Of a stretch of 64,000 nt of DNA, positions 1 to 9,551 are shown in pieces. Location: positions 1,736,001-1,800,000 of the forward strand of contig NZ_AP022570.1 in assembly GCF_010728325.1 (NCBI RefSeq), in the 5' to 3' direction. Position 1 is the first letter of the stretch, and every line of letters begins with the position of its first letter. The notes below the pieces were generated by a model. It had not been told where the DNA came from and made no database searches. It was given only the letters and a program-made list of their open reading frames with translations. Both the position numbers and the translations under genes were made by a program. This DNA is from Mycolicibacterium poriferae. GTDB lineage: Bacteria > Actinomycetota > Actinomycetes > Mycobacteriales > Mycobacteriaceae.

Positions 1-1886
1 ACCGGGCGCAGCTTCTGTTCGGGGGAGACCCGGGCGAAGACGCTGGCCTCGTCGACGAGGTCGGGGAATTCGTCCGCGCTCAACGCGGCGAGTTGCGCGC
101 CGGTCATCACCGACCGCCGTCCGGGCGCTCCCGGGACGAGGACGCCCACCGACTCGGCGATGGCGCTGGCGGTGCCCGGATGGTCGCCGGTGATCATCTT
201 CACTGAGATACCTGCGGAGTGGCAGGCCGCGACCGCCGGTGCGGCCGCGTCTCGCGGCGGATCCAGCATGGCCTGCAGACCCGTGAACGTGATCGATCCT
301 GATATCTGCGCCTCGGTGAAGTGCGACGGATCGGCCGGTACCGCCACTCCGCAGGCGAGTACCCGCAGACCCTCGGCGGCCAGTGCGTCCGCGGCCGCCA
401 CCGCCGCCGCGCGGTCGACGCGCCGGAGCGTCCCGTCGGCATCCATCTGTCGTTCACACAGTTCGAGCATGCGCTCGACCGAACCCTTGACCAGCACGAC
501 GTCCCGGTGCCGTTCGGACCGGTGCAGGGTGGCCATGTACTGGCGTTCGGATGTGAACGGGATCGCCGCCACACGAGGAAAGTCATTCCGGAGGTCCTCG
601 ATCGCAAGGCCCGCCTTCGCGGCGACCACGAGCATCGCGGCCTCGGTCGGATCGCCGGCGATCTGCCATCGTTGCCCGTCGGGCGAGAGCGCGGCGTCAT
701 TGCACACGGCACCGGCGACCAGCGTCCAGCGCAACGACTCGTCGGCGTCGACCGACATCGGCTGGCCGTCACCGGTGAGGAGCGCTCCGGTGGGCGCGTA
801 GCCGGATCCGGTAGCGGTCACGGCATGGTGCGGAGTCCACACCTTGCGCACCGTCATCTGGTTCTCGGTGAGCGTGCCCGTCTTGTCGGCGCAGATCACC
901 GTGGTCCCGCCCAACGTCTCGACCGCGGGCAACCGCCGGATGACCGCACGCCGCTTTGCCATTCGTGCGACACCGATGGCCAGCGTGATGGTGACCGCCG
1001 CCGGCAGGCCCTCCGGAATGGCGCCGACTGCCAACGCGACCGCGGCGGTGAAGGTCTCCACTGCGTCCTGCCGACGCACCAGACCGAGCGCGAAGGTGGC
1101 AGCGGCCAGCGCCAGGATGCCGATCGTCAGGATCTTGCTGAACCAGGCGAGTTTGGCCGTCAGCGGCGTGGCGAGCACCTCGGCCGAACCGACCAGGCGG
1201 TGGATCTCACCGATCTCGGTCTCCGAACCCGTGGCCACGACGACCCCGGCTCCCGAACCGGCGGTCACCAGTGTCCCGGAGTAGGCCATGTTGCAGCGGT
1301 CGGCCACGGGCGTGGCTTCCGGCAGCACGACTTCGGTCTTGTCCACCGGCACCGATTCCCCGGTGAGCGCGGACTCGTCGACGCGCAGTTCGCTTTCCCG
1401 GATCAATCGGACGTCGGCCGGCACCTTGTCGCCGGCCTCGACCAGAACGAGGTCGCCGGGTACCAACTGATCGGAGCCGATGGTGCGTTCGCGTCCGTCG
1501 CGGATCACCTTGGCCTCGGTGCGCACCATGGAGCGCAGGCTTTGCAGGGCGGTTTCGGCCTTGGTTTCCTGTACGAATCCGACGATGGCATTGACCACCA
1601 CGACGGCGAAGATGACGACCGAATCGACGTATTCGCTCAGCGTGGCGGTGACGACCCCGGCCACCAGCAGCACGTAGATCAAGGGGTGGTGGAACTGGCG
1701 AAGCACCCGTCTGACCAGGCCGGCGCCTCGAGGCGCGGGAAGAGTGTTAGGCCCGAACTCTTTCAGGCGTTCGTCGGCGACCTCGGTGGTCAACCCCCGA
1801 TGGGGGTCGGTCTGCAACAGCAGCACGACCTCGTGGGCGGCGAGGCCGTGGTGAGCGTTCGCCGTCACTGCGTCCGACACGACCAT
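1..1886 (-). CDS. ctpF: CtpF-like cation-transporting P-type ATPase (C-terminal part outside window)
   Basis: Membrane P-type ATPase that moves a cation (Ca-type in the CtpF/PMR1 group) using ATP. About 628 residues are visible; the C-terminal membrane helices lie beyond base 1. Seen in order: N-terminal cation ATPase domain, first membrane helices (about residues 60-100), the actuator motif TGES, a PEGLP membrane motif, the phosphorylation motif DKTGTLT with Asp334, and the hinge motif MITGDHP with TGD at 566-568. ATG 1884-1886 was chosen; it is preceded directly by an in-frame GTG that overlaps the upstream stop. The gene starts two bases after the upstream universal stress gene stops, so the two are one operon. 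In M. tuberculosis ctpF (Rv1997) also sits beside a universal stress gene in the DosR regulon, and a DosR box lies upstream here. Substrate is inferred from the family. Confidence 0.85.
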   Translation of the reverse strand, partial: MVVSDAVTANAHHGLAAHEVVLLLQTDPHRGLTTEVADERLKEFGPNTLPAPRGAGLVRRVLRQFHHPLIYVLLVAGVVTATLSEYVDSVVIFAVVVVNAIVGFVQETKAETALQSLRSMVRTEAKVIRDGRERTIGSDQLVPGDLVLVEAGDKVPADVRLIRESELRVDESALTGESVPVDKTEVVLPEATPVADRCNMAYSGTLVTAGSGAGVVVATGSETEIGEIHRLVGSAEVLATPLTAKLAWFSKILTIGILALAAATFALGLVRRQDAVETFTAAVALAVGAIPEGLPAAVTITLAIGVARMAKRRAVIRRLPAVETLGGTTVICADKTGTLTENQMTVRKVWTPHHAVTATGSGYAPTGALLTGDGQPMSVDADESLRWTLVAGAVCNDAALSPDGQRWQIAGDPTEAAMLVVAAKAGLAIEDLRNDFPRVAAIPFTSERQYMATLHRSERHRDVVLVKGSVERMLELCERQMDADGTLRRVDRAAAVAAADALAAEGLRVLACGVAVPADPSHFTEAQISGSITFTGLQAMLDPPRDAAAPAVAACHSAGISVKMITGDHPGTASAIAESVGVLVPGAPGRRSVMTGAQLAALSADEFPDLVDEASVFARVSPEQKLRP

Positions 1887-1888
1887 CA

Positions 1889-2509
1889 CTAACCCTCGCG
1901 CTGCGGTTCGACCACCAGTACCGGGACGCTGGAATGCGTGACGAGCTCGGTGGACACGCTTCCCAGCACGTGACGGGACAGGCCGCCGCCGCGGCGCCCG
2001 ACCACGACGATGTCGAAGCCCTGCCGTTCGGCGAACTCACGCAGCGCCGTACCGGGCGCCCCGACCAACACCCGGGTGTGCACCGCGGCCGGTACCTCCA
2101 TGCGCTTGGCCGCCGCCTCGAGTCGCTGGGTCGCTGCAGCCATGTCGGACCCGTCTCCGGATTCTGCCGCCTCGTAGTTCACCACCTCGGCCAGCACCAG
2201 CGCGCTGCCCGGGGAGCCGAGGGTGCGCAACGCCGTCGTCATGGCGTGCACGGACTCAGGCGACCCGTCGACTCCGATCAGGATCCGCGGCCCGGTGCCT
2301 GCCGGCAGACTTTCCGACGGTGTGGCCTCAGCACTATCGGGCCGGCGCCGGACCCGCTCGACCGCGATGGGCACGAACAATGGCCCGAGTGGAGCGGCGA
2401 GCAGGATCCACAAGGCGTCGAAACCGCGACGTGCCATCCAAATACCGGACAGCAGCCCGATCAGAACCCATCCGATAGCCGCCACGACGATGGTTCCGGT
2501 ATTCACCAT
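1889..2509 (-). CDS. Membrane-anchored universal stress protein
   Basis: 206 residues. Two hydrophobic helices (about residues 5-22 and 30-50) are followed by one UspA domain from about residue 74. The domain begins [11 protein letters not shown] and ends with the nucleotide-binding pattern G-2x-G-9x-G-S around GRRGGGLSRHVLGS, so ATP binding is likely. Most UspA proteins are soluble, so the N-terminal hairpin suggests a membrane-tethered sensor, perhaps acting on the ATPase encoded just downstream; that role is inference. ATG at 2509 fits the membrane segment. It is the first gene after the DosR box at 2565-2578, which lies 55 bases upstream, and it is co-transcribed with ctpF. Confidence 0.85.
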   Translation of the reverse strand: MVNTGTIVVAAIGWVLIGLLSGIWMARRGFDALWILLAAPLGPLFVPIAVERVRRRPDSAEATPSESLPAGTGPRILIGVDGSPESVHAMTTALRTLGSPGSALVLAEVVNYEAAESGDGSDMAAATQRLEAAAKRMEVPAAVHTRVLVGAPGTALREFAERQGFDIVVVGRRGGGLSRHVLGSVSTELVTHSSVPVLVVEPQREG

Positions 2510-2564
2510 TCCACCGTCTCAAGCCGACTCGATCGCTGCCAGGCCCAGACGACGGCTACCTGTA

Positions 2565-2578
2565 GGGACTTTCGTCCC
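2565..2578 (-). promoter_or_regulatory. DosR (DevR) box upstream of usp-ctpF
   Basis: GGGACTTTCGTCCC is an inverted repeat with 5-base arms and one extra A/T pair outside. It matches the core of the mycobacterial DosR consensus (GGGACTWWAGTCCC) at 13 of 14 positions. It lies 55 bases upstream of the membrane-anchored universal stress gene and after the stop of the preceding one. It most likely drives the usp-ctpF pair under hypoxia, nitric oxide or redox stress. Confidence 0.85.
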
Positions 2579-2597
2579 TGGCGTTGAAGGGTTCCGT

Positions 2598-3473
2598 TCA
2601 GCGGGGCCGCACGACCACGACCGGCACCGTGGCTGCCTGCACCACCGCGCTGCTCACCGAACCCAGGAGTGTCGCGGCGACGGTGCCGTGGCCGTGGCTG
2701 CCGACCACCAGCAGCTGGGCGGACTCGGCCTGTTCCACGAGACGACGGGCGGGCTGGTCGATGACCACCTCGCGCCGTGTCGTCACGTCGGGGTAGCGCT
2801 GCTGCCACGGGCTCAGCTGTTCGGCGAGTTCGGCGTCGACCGCCGAGCGCATGTCGTCGAAGTCGAAACCGGGCATCTCGAAGGCGCCGGGTGACCACCA
2901 GGCATGCACGACCACCAGGTCCACGCCGCGACGGCTCGCTTCGTCGAAGGCGAACGCGATCGCCGGCTGTGAGGCCGGCGACCCGTCGTAGCCCAGCACA
3001 ACCGGCGCCGCGGGATCTGGGTCGGTTTCCCTCTCCGGGATCACCGCCACAGGGCCGTGACCGCGGTGCACCAACCCGGTGCTGACGCTGCCCTGGAAAA
3101 TCCGGCCGAGCGCACCGCGGCCATGGGTGCCGACCACGACGAGGCCGGCGGTCTTGGAGCGTTCCACCAGCGCGGCCGTCGGGGTGGTGACGGCGAACTC
3201 GGCGGAGACGGGGACGGTGTCCTCGGTGATCTGCTTGGCGATCGTCGTGGCGTCGTCGAGGATGTCCTGGCCGATCTGACGCTGGAAGTCCATGATTCCG
3301 GTGGGCACCGGCGCGATCGGCCACGTCCCCATCGGCAGGGTTGCCGCGTAGACGACGACCAGTGCCGCCTGCCGCAACTTCGCATCTCGGGCGGCCCACT
3401 CGAGTGCTGCCTGCGACGACGGCGAATCATCAACCCCGACAACGATCTCCGTGCTCTCGGCGGCGTCAGTCAT
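2598..3473 (-). CDS. Tandem-domain universal stress protein
   Basis: 291 residues, two UspA domains in tandem as in the mycobacterial DosR-regulated family. Domain 1 starts [12 protein letters not shown] and carries [15 protein letters not shown]; domain 2 starts [12 protein letters not shown] and carries [15 protein letters not shown]. Both keep the G-2x-G-9x-G-S nucleotide pattern, so both can probably bind ATP. ATG 3471-3473 was chosen over an upstream in-frame start because GAAAGGAAG lies at SD distance before it. It follows the mgtE-like gene by 77 bases on the same strand and is probably read from the same transcript. Expected role: cytosolic stress or persistence protein; no catalytic function can be read from sequence. 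Confidence 0.88.
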   Translation of the reverse strand: MTDAAESTEIVVGVDDSPSSQAALEWAARDAKLRQAALVVVYAATLPMGTWPIAPVPTGIMDFQRQIGQDILDDATTIAKQITEDTVPVSAEFAVTTPTAALVERSKTAGLVVVGTHGRGALGRIFQGSVSTGLVHRGHGPVAVIPERETDPDPAAPVVLGYDGSPASQPAIAFAFDEASRRGVDLVVVHAWWSPGAFEMPGFDFDDMRSAVDAELAEQLSPWQQRYPDVTTRREVVIDQPARRLVEQAESAQLLVVGSHGHGTVAATLLGSVSSAVVQAATVPVVVVRPR

Positions 3474-3550
3474 CAGGGGCTTCCTTTCGCTGTCTGCGGG
3501 CATCGGGGCCGGGTGGCCCGGCCGCTATGGGCGACTCTATGACGACCGGC

Positions 3551-4537
3551 TCAACCGAGGAACACCGAGACCGCGGCGAAGTACAGCAGGATCGACAGCA
3601 GATCCTGGACGACGGTGGCCAGCGGTCCCGATCCGAACGCCGGGTCCTTGCCGAGGCGGTGCAGCAGCCACGGCAGACACAACGCCACCACGGTGGCCAC
3701 CGTGCTCGCTCCCAGAATCGCCACCGAAACCGCCAGCGCCAGCGCGACGTTGCCCGTCATGACGGCGACCAGCGGCCACATCACGGCACCGAGCAGCACG
3801 CCCATCGACAATCCGGTCAGCGCTTCGCGACCGGTGATCCGGCGGATTCCGACACCGACCGACAGTCCCCGGATCGCCAGCGTCTCGGTCTGGGTGCCCA
3901 CCGCGTCGGCGAGGTAGACGATGCCGGGGACGAAGTAGGCGACCGCGAGGTCGGCCGACAACTGCGCCTCGAACGCCGTCATCAACACCGCCGACACCAT
4001 GGCCCCGAGCAACCCGATCAACAGCCAGGGCAACCGGTGCCACAGTCGGCGCTTGATCGACTCGACGCTGGTGGACCGCGCGTGCTCGACATCGCTGAGG
4101 AAGCCGCCGAGGCGGGCCAGGTCCTCGTCATGTTCCTGGAGCAGCACGGTGAGCAACTGCTGCGGCGAGATCAAACCGCGGAATCGACCGTCGTCGTCGA
4201 CCACCGCCAGCCCTGGCTCGCCACGCTGCACGGCCTGCCACGCGGCGTGCTCGCGATCCGTGTCCGGGGCGACCACCGGGGGGCTCGCATCCATGACGTC
4301 ACGCAGGCAGGCACCGGCAGGCGCGGACAACAACTGTTCGATGGTGGCGACGCCCACCAGGTGCCGACCGTCGAGCACGGCCACCGCGGCGGCGCTGTCG
4401 AATCGCTGGCCCCGCATCTCGTCGAGCGCCTCGTCGACCGGGGTCAGCTCACCAGCGGTGGGGACATTGGTCGAGGCATGGTGCAGTGCCGCATCGGAGG
4501 ATCCGAGCAGATCGCCCCGTTCAGCTGGAACGCGCAA
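3551..4537 (-). CDS. mgtE: MgtE-like magnesium transporter with CBS pair
   Basis: 328 residues. A CBS-domain pair (about residues 25-140) is followed by an MgtE membrane domain of about five helices with the family stretches [16 protein letters not shown] and [15 protein letters not shown]. MgtE proteins are Mg-gated channels whose CBS region senses intracellular Mg. The usual acidic N domain in front of the CBS pair is nearly absent, so this is a short form. The start overlaps the end of the upstream universal stress gene by 17 bases, so translation is probably coupled. Linking Mg import with stress proteins in one transcript suggests a role in energy-limited or hypoxic survival (inference). 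Confidence 0.82.
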   Translation of the reverse strand: MRVPAERGDLLGSSDAALHHASTNVPTAGELTPVDEALDEMRGQRFDSAAAVAVLDGRHLVGVATIEQLLSAPAGACLRDVMDASPPVVAPDTDREHAAWQAVQRGEPGLAVVDDDGRFRGLISPQQLLTVLLQEHDEDLARLGGFLSDVEHARSTSVESIKRRLWHRLPWLLIGLLGAMVSAVLMTAFEAQLSADLAVAYFVPGIVYLADAVGTQTETLAIRGLSVGVGIRRITGREALTGLSMGVLLGAVMWPLVAVMTGNVALALAVSVAILGASTVATVVALCLPWLLHRLGKDPAFGSGPLATVVQDLLSILLYFAAVSVFLG

Positions 4538-5402
4538 CGATCACCGGCGTCCGGGCGGACTGGGCCACCGCGGTCCCCACGGAACCCAGCAGCATGCCGG
4601 CGAAACCGCCGCGGCCGTGGCTGCCGACGACGACCAGCTGAGCGGACTCGGCCTGCTCGAGCAGTTGGTGGGCGGGACGGTCGCGCACCACCACGCGCCG
4701 TACCTGCACGTCGGGATAGCGCTCCTGCCAGCCGGCCAGCCGCTCGGCGAGCAGCTCCTCGGCCTGCGGGCGCAGCGTCATCCACTCTTCGTTGGGGAAC
4801 GCGTAGATCGTGGGGTCACTCCAGGCGTGCACCGCCACCAGTGGCACCGCGCGCCGGGACGCCTCGTCGAAAGCCACCGCCACCGCGGTCTCCGACGCCG
4901 GCGACCCGTCGACACCCACGACGACCGGGGCCTGCTCGGACTGCATCGTCGCGTCGGCCTGTTGGTGGACCACCGCCACCGGGCAGTGCGCGTGGTGGAT
5001 GAGGCCGGAGCTGACCGAGCCCAGCAGAGCCCGGCCCACCCGGCCGAGTCCTCGGTTGCCGACCACGAGCAGTTGAGCGTCCTTGGACAGGTCGACCATC
5101 GTCTTCGTGGCGTTGCCTTCCTCCACGTGTTCGCTGATCGTGATCGGACCAATATTGGCGACCGCCTGCTCGGCCACCAGCGTTGCCTGGCGCAGGATTT
5201 CGCGGGCCCGACGCTGCGCGATCTCGTCCAGTTCACTGGATACCGACACCTCGTACCAGGTGAGGGCTTGCGCGGTGGGCAGGACGTGGGCCAGCGTCAG
5301 CGGCACCCCGTGTAGGACCGCTTCCCGCGCGGCCCATTCGACGGCCGATTCGGACTCCGGCGAACCGTCCACCCCGACCAGGATTCCTCGATGTGACGCC
5401 AT
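4521..5402 (-). CDS. Tandem-domain universal stress protein
   Basis: 293 residues with two UspA domains. Domain 1 begins [14 protein letters not shown] and has [15 protein letters not shown]; domain 2 begins [14 protein letters not shown] and has [15 protein letters not shown], so both nucleotide-binding loops are intact. ATG 5400-5402 is preceded by GAGGAG at a good distance, which rules out the long upstream extension of the frame. It is the first gene of the minus-strand stress block (usp, mgtE, usp, usp, ctpF) and is divergent from the SulP gene. A weak DosR-like palindrome lies about 100 bases upstream. Confidence 0.88.
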   Translation of the reverse strand: MASHRGILVGVDGSPESESAVEWAAREAVLHGVPLTLAHVLPTAQALTWYEVSVSSELDEIAQRRAREILRQATLVAEQAVANIGPITISEHVEEGNATKTMVDLSKDAQLLVVGNRGLGRVGRALLGSVSSGLIHHAHCPVAVVHQQADATMQSEQAPVVVGVDGSPASETAVAVAFDEASRRAVPLVAVHAWSDPTIYAFPNEEWMTLRPQAEELLAERLAGWQERYPDVQVRRVVVRDRPAHQLLEQAESAQLVVVGSHGRGGFAGMLLGSVGTAVAQSARTPVIVARSS

Positions 5403-5502
5403 GATGATCTCCTCGAACCGACGATCCGGCAGTGCCGGCGAACCTGGATCGACCGTATGGCGCAGCGCCGACGCGCACCGGAGGCATACGTCACCGTGCG
5501 GC

Positions 5503-5518
5503 AGGGTCCAAATGCCTC
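5503..5518. promoter_or_regulatory. Possible degenerate DosR box
   Basis: AGGGTCCAAATGCCTC (reverse complement GAGGCATTTGGACCCT) keeps the GGG/CCC ends and A/T centre of a DosR box but matches the 14-base core at only about 9 positions. It lies between the divergent universal stress gene (start 5402) and the SulP gene (start 5585), at a usual distance for DosR control of the stress gene. Plausible because the block already holds one good box, but weak on its own. Confidence 0.35.
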
Positions 5519-5584
5519 TACCGGACCGCGCCGGATGATCTAACGTCGATCCGGACCGGGGAGGGCCGCACGCCGAGGAGGGCC

Positions 5585-7285
5585 ATGATCGGCGCCGGGT
5601 GGGTGACGCAGGTCGTACCCGGGCTGGCCAACTTCCGTGGCTACCCCCGTACCGCGGTGCGCGGCGACGTCCTGGGCGGTCTGACGGTGTCGGCCTATCT
5701 GGTGCCGCAAGCGCTCGCCTATGCCACCCTCGCCGGGCTGGCTCCTGTCGCCGGATTGTGGGCCGCGTTGCCTCCGTTGGTGATCTACGCGTTTCTGGGC
5801 TCGTCGCGCCAGCTGTCCATCGGTCCCGAGTCCACCACCGCGCTGATGACGGCAGCGGTGCTCGTGCCGGTGGTGGGTTCCACCGACCCCGGCCGTTACG
5901 CCGCACACGCGGCGACGTTGGCGCTCCTGGTCGGGGCCATCTGCGTCGTCGCCGGGCTACTCCGGCTGGGCTTCCTGGCGAACCTGCTTTCCCGGCCGGT
6001 GCTGGTCGGCTATCTGGCCGGCATCGCCGCGATGATGGTGGCCAGCCAGCTGGGCCGGCTGACCGGTGTGGCGGTCTCCGGCCAGTCGGTCATCGAGCAG
6101 GTGCGTTCCTTCGTCACCGCGGTGCCCGAGTTGCACTGGCCCACAGTGGTACTCAGCGCCGCGGTGCTGGCAGCGATCTTTGGGCTCGACTCTCGCGCGC
6201 CACGACTTCCCGGCCCGTTGATCGGCATCCTCGCGGCCACCGCCGCGGTCGCGCTGTTCGCGTGGTCGGGCGACGGTATCGACGTCGTCGGCGCGATCCC
6301 GGCCGGCCTGCCCGTCCCGGACTGGCCCGCGGTGTCCGGCGACATGCTCGGCGACCTCGTCGCCCCCGCGCTCGGGATCGCCGTCGTCGCGTTCTCCGAC
6401 AACGTGCTGACCGCGCGGGCCTTCGCGTCGCGGCGGGGCGAGGAGATCGACCCCCATGCCGAACTGCGTGCGCTGGGGGTGTGCAACCTCGTCGCCGGGA
6501 TGTTCCGAGGGTTCCCGATCAGCTCGAGTGGCAGCCGTACCGCGCTCGCGGACGCCGCAGGGGCCCGCACCCAGGTCTACTCGCTGGTGGTTCTCGGGGT
6601 GCTCGCCACCGCGCTGGTGTTCGGGGGAGGCGTCATGGCCGCCATCCCGTCCGCCGCGTTGGGAGCGCTGGTCGTCTTCGCCGCCACGAAGCTGGTCGAC
6701 GTCGCCGAGTTCGGCCGGCTGGCCCGTTTTCGCCGCAGTGAGTTGGTGATCGCACTGTCCACCGCGGCGGCGGTGGTCGCGTTCGGGGTGCTCAACGGCG
6801 TCCTGGTCGCGATCGGGTTGTCGGTGGCAGACCTGTTGCGCCGGTTGGCGCACGCCCACGACAGCGTCCAGGGCCTGGTGCCCGGCGTGCCGGGGATGCA
6901 CGACGTCGACGACTATCCGGCGGCGACGGTGGTGCCGGGCCTGCTGGTCTACCGCTATGACGCGCCGCTGTTCTTCGCCAACGCCGCGGACTTCCGTCGC
7001 CGCGCCCTGGCGGCGATCGAGGACTCGCCCCAGCCCGTCCGCTGGTTCCTGCTCAACGCCGAATCCAACGTCGAGGTGGACCTGACCGCCCTGGACGCGC
7101 TGGAGCAGATGCGAACCGAGTGCGAGCGCCGCGGCATCGTGTTCGCGATGGCCAGGGTGAAACAGGATCTGCGCGACGCGCTCGCCGCAGCGGGGCTGCT
7201 CGACCGCATCGGGCCGGACCGGATCTTCATGACGCTGCCCACCGCGGTCGCCGCGTACCGCCAGGCCCACCCCGACGACGGGTGA
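5585..7285 (+). CDS. SulP-family anion transporter with STAS domain
   Basis: 566 residues. Inner-membrane anion transporter of the SLC26/SulP family (sulfate, bicarbonate or dicarboxylate; substrate not readable). The N-terminal signature [21 protein letters not shown] is followed by about 11-13 hydrophobic segments up to residue 430, then a cytoplasmic STAS domain (about 445-560). Length matches mycobacterial SulP proteins such as Rv1739c. ATG 5585 has GAGGAGG just upstream; a frame extension to 5432 has no such support. It is divergent from the stress block and stands alone. Confidence 0.88.
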   Translation: MIGAGWVTQVVPGLANFRGYPRTAVRGDVLGGLTVSAYLVPQALAYATLAGLAPVAGLWAALPPLVIYAFLGSSRQLSIGPESTTALMTAAVLVPVVGSTDPGRYAAHAATLALLVGAICVVAGLLRLGFLANLLSRPVLVGYLAGIAAMMVASQLGRLTGVAVSGQSVIEQVRSFVTAVPELHWPTVVLSAAVLAAIFGLDSRAPRLPGPLIGILAATAAVALFAWSGDGIDVVGAIPAGLPVPDWPAVSGDMLGDLVAPALGIAVVAFSDNVLTARAFASRRGEEIDPHAELRALGVCNLVAGMFRGFPISSSGSRTALADAAGARTQVYSLVVLGVLATALVFGGGVMAAIPSAALGALVVFAATKLVDVAEFGRLARFRRSELVIALSTAAAVVAFGVLNGVLVAIGLSVADLLRRLAHAHDSVQGLVPGVPGMHDVDDYPAATVVPGLLVYRYDAPLFFANAADFRRRALAAIEDSPQPVRWFLLNAESNVEVDLTALDALEQMRTECERRGIVFAMARVKQDLRDALAAAGLLDRIGPDRIFMTLPTAVAAYRQAHPDDG

Positions 7286-7328
7286 CCACGGCCGGGGTTG
7301 TCGTGCCGGCACCGCTGGTCAGCAGATT

Positions 7329-7356
7329 TTGGGCCCAGACGCTCTCGGAGTACCAT
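7329..7356 (+). promoter_or_regulatory. Candidate promoter for infA and the ribosomal operon
   Basis: In the 247-base gap before infA, TTGGGC and TACCAT are 16 bases apart and resemble -35 and -10 elements of the housekeeping sigma factor. The leader to infA would be about 170 bases, long enough for leader control. This is a motif match only. Confidence 0.35.
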
Positions 7357-7400
7357 GGACCAACGGTGCGGCTACCGCGCCGACTTCTTTGCGTGCCCTG

Positions 7401-7420
7401 TCGGGAATTCTCGGGAATTC
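7401..7420. repeat. Two tandem copies of a 10-base unit in the infA leader
   Basis: TCGGGAATTC is present twice back to back in the gap between the SulP gene and infA, followed by a partial third copy (TC). Each unit contains GGGAATTC. The spacing of 10 bases puts both copies on the same DNA face, as expected for tandem binding sites, but no known regulator is recognised. Confidence 0.6.
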
Positions 7421-7532
7421 TCCAGATCCGGCCCACGTTTTCAAGTCGGACCGAAGGCTGTGCTGACCAGGCCGACAAGGCTGAGCAGGCCAACAAGCCG
7501 ATACGAAACGAAAGCAAGGATCGCTACAGAGT

Positions 7533-7754
7533 ATGGCCAAGAAAGACGGTGCCATAGAGGTCGAGGGTCGTGTTGTCGAACCTCTGCCCAATGCGATGTT
7601 CCGCATTGAGCTGGAGAACGGACACAAGGTCCTCGCCCACATCAGCGGAAAGATGCGGCAGCACTACATCCGCATCCTCCCGGAGGACCGCGTCGTGGTG
7701 GAGCTGTCTCCCTACGACCTGTCCCGCGGCCGCATCGTGTACCGCTACAAGTGA
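7533..7754 (+). CDS. infA: Translation initiation factor IF-1
   Basis: 73 residues, a single S1-like OB fold; the sequence starts [20 protein letters not shown] and ends RGRIVYRYK, as in all actinobacterial IF-1. It binds the 30S A site and helps IF-2 and IF-3 select the initiator tRNA. ATG 7533 gives the standard length. It leads the operon infA-rpmJ-rpsM-rpsK-rpsD-rpoA-rplQ, the usual order in mycobacteria. Its stop codon lies within a 22-base element repeated elsewhere in the window. Confidence 0.98.
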
Positions 7755-7773
7755 CGAGCGCTCGCGCGAGGAA
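7752..7773 (+). repeat. Short dispersed repeat at a stop codon (copy 1)
   Basis: A 22-base element starting with the TGA stop of infA. It contains CGAGCGCTCG, a perfect 10-base palindrome, and ends GCGAGGAA. A second copy, identical at 21 of 22 bases, starts exactly at the stop codon of the aldehyde dehydrogenase gene (30424-30445). It may form a small hairpin after translation ends. Confidence 0.6.
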
Positions 7774-7848
7774 TCGACTACCGAGCGTGCGCGCCCGTCT
7801 CACACGCACAACCACCCCGACCGAAGCAAGAGAAGGATCGAACGAGCC

Positions 7849-7962
7849 GTGAAGGTGAACCCGAGCGTCAAGCCGATCTGCGACAAGTGCAGGGTGATCC
7901 GCCGGCATGGGCGGGTCATGGTGATCTGCTCCGATCCCCGCCACAAGCAGCGGCAGGGCTAG
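7849..7962 (+). CDS. rpmJ: 50S ribosomal protein L36 (zinc form)
   Basis: 37 residues. The zinc-binding C+ form with the ligand pattern C-2x-C-12x-C-4x-H ([13 protein letters not shown]), ending HKQRQG. It starts at GTG 7849-7851, giving the standard length, with AGAAGG a short distance upstream. Mycobacteria often carry a second, zinc-free paralog for zinc starvation, not visible here. It follows infA in the ribosomal operon. Confidence 0.96.
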
Positions 7963-8115
7963 ACAGCAGATCAGCTGAGCAGCACCCACAACTGAATGCA
8001 GAAATCCCAGCACCACTGAGGGCATACGGCCCTCGACACACGTCCGGCACGGAGGCCGGACCCCATAAGGGGAGCGGACTGGGACAAGACCTCCGCAGAG
8101 AACGAGGAATGGCAC

Positions 8116-8490
8116 ATGGCCCGACTAATGGGCGTTGACCTCCCGCGCGACAAGCGCATGGAGGTCGCACTGACCTACATCTACGGCGTCGGCCGCACCC
8201 GGTCGCAGGAAATCCTGGACGCCACCGGCATCAGCCGCGAACTGCGCACCAAAGACCTCACCGACGACCAGGTGACCCAGTTGCGCGACTACATCGAGGG
8301 CAACCTCAAGGTGGAGGGTGACCTGCGCCGCGAGGTGCAGGCCGACATCCGTCGCAAGATCGAGATCGGCTGCTACCAGGGCCTGCGGCACCGCCGTGGC
8401 CTGCCGGTGCGCGGCCAGCGGACCAAGACCAACGCGCGCACCCGCAAGGGCCCCAAGCGCACCATCGCCGGCAAGAAGAAGGCCAGGTAA
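8116..8490 (+). CDS. rpsM: 30S ribosomal protein S13
   Basis: 124 residues, starts [20 protein letters not shown], contains the helix-two-turn-helix region and ends with the basic tail TIAGKKKAR. It sits in the head of the small subunit, contacts the P-site tRNA and forms the B1 bridges to the large subunit. A 153-base gap separates it from rpmJ. GAGGAA lies shortly before ATG 8116. rpsK follows after six bases. Confidence 0.98.
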   Translation: MARLMGVDLPRDKRMEVALTYIYGVGRTRSQEILDATGISRELRTKDLTDDQVTQLRDYIEGNLKVEGDLRREVQADIRRKIEIGCYQGLRHRRGLPVRGQRTKTNARTRKGPKRTIAGKKKAR

Positions 8491-8496
8491 TCAGAC

Positions 8497-8916
8497 ATGC
8501 CACCACAGAAGAAGGCCGCGGGTACCGCCGGTAAGCGGGGTAAGACCACCCGCCGCAGGGAGAAGAAGAACGTCCCGCACGGCGCCGCGCACATCAAGAG
8601 CACGTTCAACAACACGATCGTCTCGATCACCGACCCGCAGGGCAACGTCATCGCCTGGGCGTCGTCGGGGCACGTCGGCTTCAAGGGGTCGCGCAAGTCG
8701 ACACCGTTCGCCGCGCAGCTGGCCGCCGAGAACGCGGCCCGCAAGGCGCAGGAACACGGCGTGAAGAAGGTCGACGTCTTCGTCAAGGGCCCGGGTTCGG
8801 GCCGCGAGACCGCGATCCGTTCGTTGCAGGCCGCCGGCCTCGAGGTCGGCGCAATTTCCGATGTCACCCCGCAGCCGCACAACGGCTGCCGTCCGCCGAA
8901 GCGGCGCCGGGTCTAG
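8497..8916 (+). CDS. rpsK: 30S ribosomal protein S11
   Basis: 139 residues, starts [18 protein letters not shown] with a basic mycobacterial N-terminal extension, then the conserved core ([18 protein letters not shown]) and the C-terminal [15 protein letters not shown]. It lies on the platform of the small subunit near the mRNA exit region. Six bases separate it from rpsM and twenty from rpsD, so the three are one transcript. Confidence 0.98.
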   Translation: MPPQKKAAGTAGKRGKTTRRREKKNVPHGAAHIKSTFNNTIVSITDPQGNVIAWASSGHVGFKGSRKSTPFAAQLAAENAARKAQEHGVKKVDVFVKGPGSGRETAIRSLQAAGLEVGAISDVTPQPHNGCRPPKRRRV

Positions 8917-8936
8917 GGAAGAGGAGTTAGAAACAC

Positions 8937-9542
8937 ATGGCTCGTTACACCGGACCCGTCACCCGCAAGTCGCGCCGCCTCGGCGTCGACCTCGTCGGTG
9001 GAGATCAGTCCTTCGAGAAGCGCCCCTACCCGCCCGGTCAGCACGGCCGTGCGCGGATCAAGGAGAGCGAGTACCGCCAGCAGCTGCAGGAGAAGCAGAA
9101 GGCCCGCTTCACCTACGGCGTGATGGAGAAGCAGTTCCGCCGCTACTACGAGGAGGCCAACCGCCTCCCCGGCAAGACCGGTGACAACCTGCTGCGCATC
9201 CTGGAGAGCCGGCTCGACAACGTCGTCTACCGCGCCGGCCTGGCCCGGACCCGCCGGATGGCGCGTCAGCTGGTCAGCCACGGCCACTTCACCGTCAACG
9301 GCGTGAAGGTCGACATCCCCAGCTACCGGGTCGCGCAATACGACATCATCGACATCAAGGACAAGTCGATCAACACCCTGCCCTTCGAGGTCGCCCGCCA
9401 GACTGCCGGCGAGCGCCCCATTCCGGGCTGGCTGCAGGTCGTCGGCGAACGTCAGCGCATCCTCGTGCACCAGCTGCCCGAGCGTGCGCAGATCGACGTC
9501 CCGCTCACCGAGCAGCTGATCGTCGAGCTCTACTCGAAGTAG
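8937..9542 (+). CDS. rpsD: 30S ribosomal protein S4
   Basis: 201 residues, starts MARYTGPVTRKSRRLGVDLV and contains an S4 RNA-binding domain (about residues 92-155, beginning RLDNVVYRAG). It is the primary 16S rRNA-binding protein of the body of the small subunit; in other bacteria S4 also represses its own operon. SD-like GAAGAGGAG precedes ATG 8937. The N-terminal zinc cysteines of some S4 forms are absent, so this is the zinc-free type. Confidence 0.98.
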   Translation: MARYTGPVTRKSRRLGVDLVGGDQSFEKRPYPPGQHGRARIKESEYRQQLQEKQKARFTYGVMEKQFRRYYEEANRLPGKTGDNLLRILESRLDNVVYRAGLARTRRMARQLVSHGHFTVNGVKVDIPSYRVAQYDIIDIKDKSINTLPFEVARQTAGERPIPGWLQVVGERQRILVHQLPERAQIDVPLTEQLIVELYSK

Positions 9543-9551
9543 CGCTCACTG

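Noticed and set aside
3508..3521. GGGCCGGGTGGCCC upstream of the second universal stress gene as a DosR box
   Set aside because: It has the palindromic ends but a fully G/C centre, unlike the A/T-centred DosR consensus; likely chance in GC-rich DNA.
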